From contig JAEYTU010000503.1 in NCBI GenBank assembly GCA_023433825.1, positions 1 through 6,224 of the forward strand: a stretch of DNA of 6,224 bases, given 5' to 3'. Source of the stretch: Planctomycetota bacterium. GTDB taxonomy: Bacteria; Planctomycetota; UBA1135; UBA2386. The position numbers and the translations under genes were made by a program. Under the pieces are notes generated by a model. The model was not told the origin of the DNA, ran no database searches, and worked only from the letters and a program-made list of their open reading frames with translations. Positions 6,206-6,224 of the stretch are shown here, piece after piece. Each line of letters opens with the position of its first letter. The stretch's first letter is position 1.

Positions 6206-6222
6206 ACTTTGGATAGCAAAGT
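6206..6222 (-). promoter_or_regulatory. AT-rich dyad upstream of ispH, possible operator or promoter element
   Basis: A perfect 6-bp inverted repeat, ACTTTG and CAAAGT around a 5-nt centre, begins 18 nt before the ispH start codon and just upstream of its Shine-Dalgarno sequence. The stretch from about 6204 to the window edge is clearly more AT-rich than the rest of the window, as expected for a promoter or operator. The regulator cannot be named from sequence. Because IspH is an Fe-S enzyme, a redox or iron-sulfur regulator is one speculative candidate. The window ends 2 nt beyond the dyad, so -35 and -10 elements cannot be judged. Confidence 0.35.
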
Positions 6223-6224
6223 AT

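Overview
The window is GC-rich (about two thirds G+C by eye) and densely coding. All five recognisable genes lie on the minus strand, so transcription runs from high to low coordinates. The best clue to the host is the secreted protein at 3801-5255: its C-terminal module resembles one I know, from memory, as recurring on exported proteins of some planctomycetes. A high-GC member of Planctomycetota is therefore the most likely source. This is an inference, not a proof.

In transcription order, the first block is ispH (6187-5285), the last enzyme of the MEP isoprenoid pathway, an Fe-S protein with a good Shine-Dalgarno sequence and an AT-rich dyad just upstream. After 29 nt comes a secreted seven-bladed beta-propeller of the choice-of-anchor B / LVIVD type (5255-3801), which has its own Shine-Dalgarno sequence. 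A 205-bp spacer (3596-3800) follows. It holds a strong perfect hairpin about 30 nt after the propeller stop codon and a pair of palindromic direct repeats. I see no gene in it.

The second block is tightly packed: an RlmD/RumA-type 23S rRNA uracil-C5 methyltransferase (3595-2126), a stand-alone aldehyde dehydrogenase of the PaaZ/BoxD type (2129-561), and the N-terminal membrane part of a probable sensor histidine kinase (543 down to the window edge). The methyltransferase and dehydrogenase overlap by 4 nt (GTGA). The dehydrogenase and kinase either overlap in the same way or are 17 nt apart, depending on the start. This is a cotranscribed, probably translationally coupled, unit.

The genes do not form one obvious pathway. 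The first block pairs isoprenoid synthesis with an exported protein of unknown role. The second pairs rRNA maturation with oxidation of a CoA-linked semialdehyde and a signalling protein. No mobile element, CRISPR array, tRNA or rRNA gene is visible, and I did not find clear evidence of a new defence or mobile system. The points most worth a second look are the sevenfold polar motif in the propeller, the changed nucleotide-site motif and odd context of the dehydrogenase, and the dyad before ispH.
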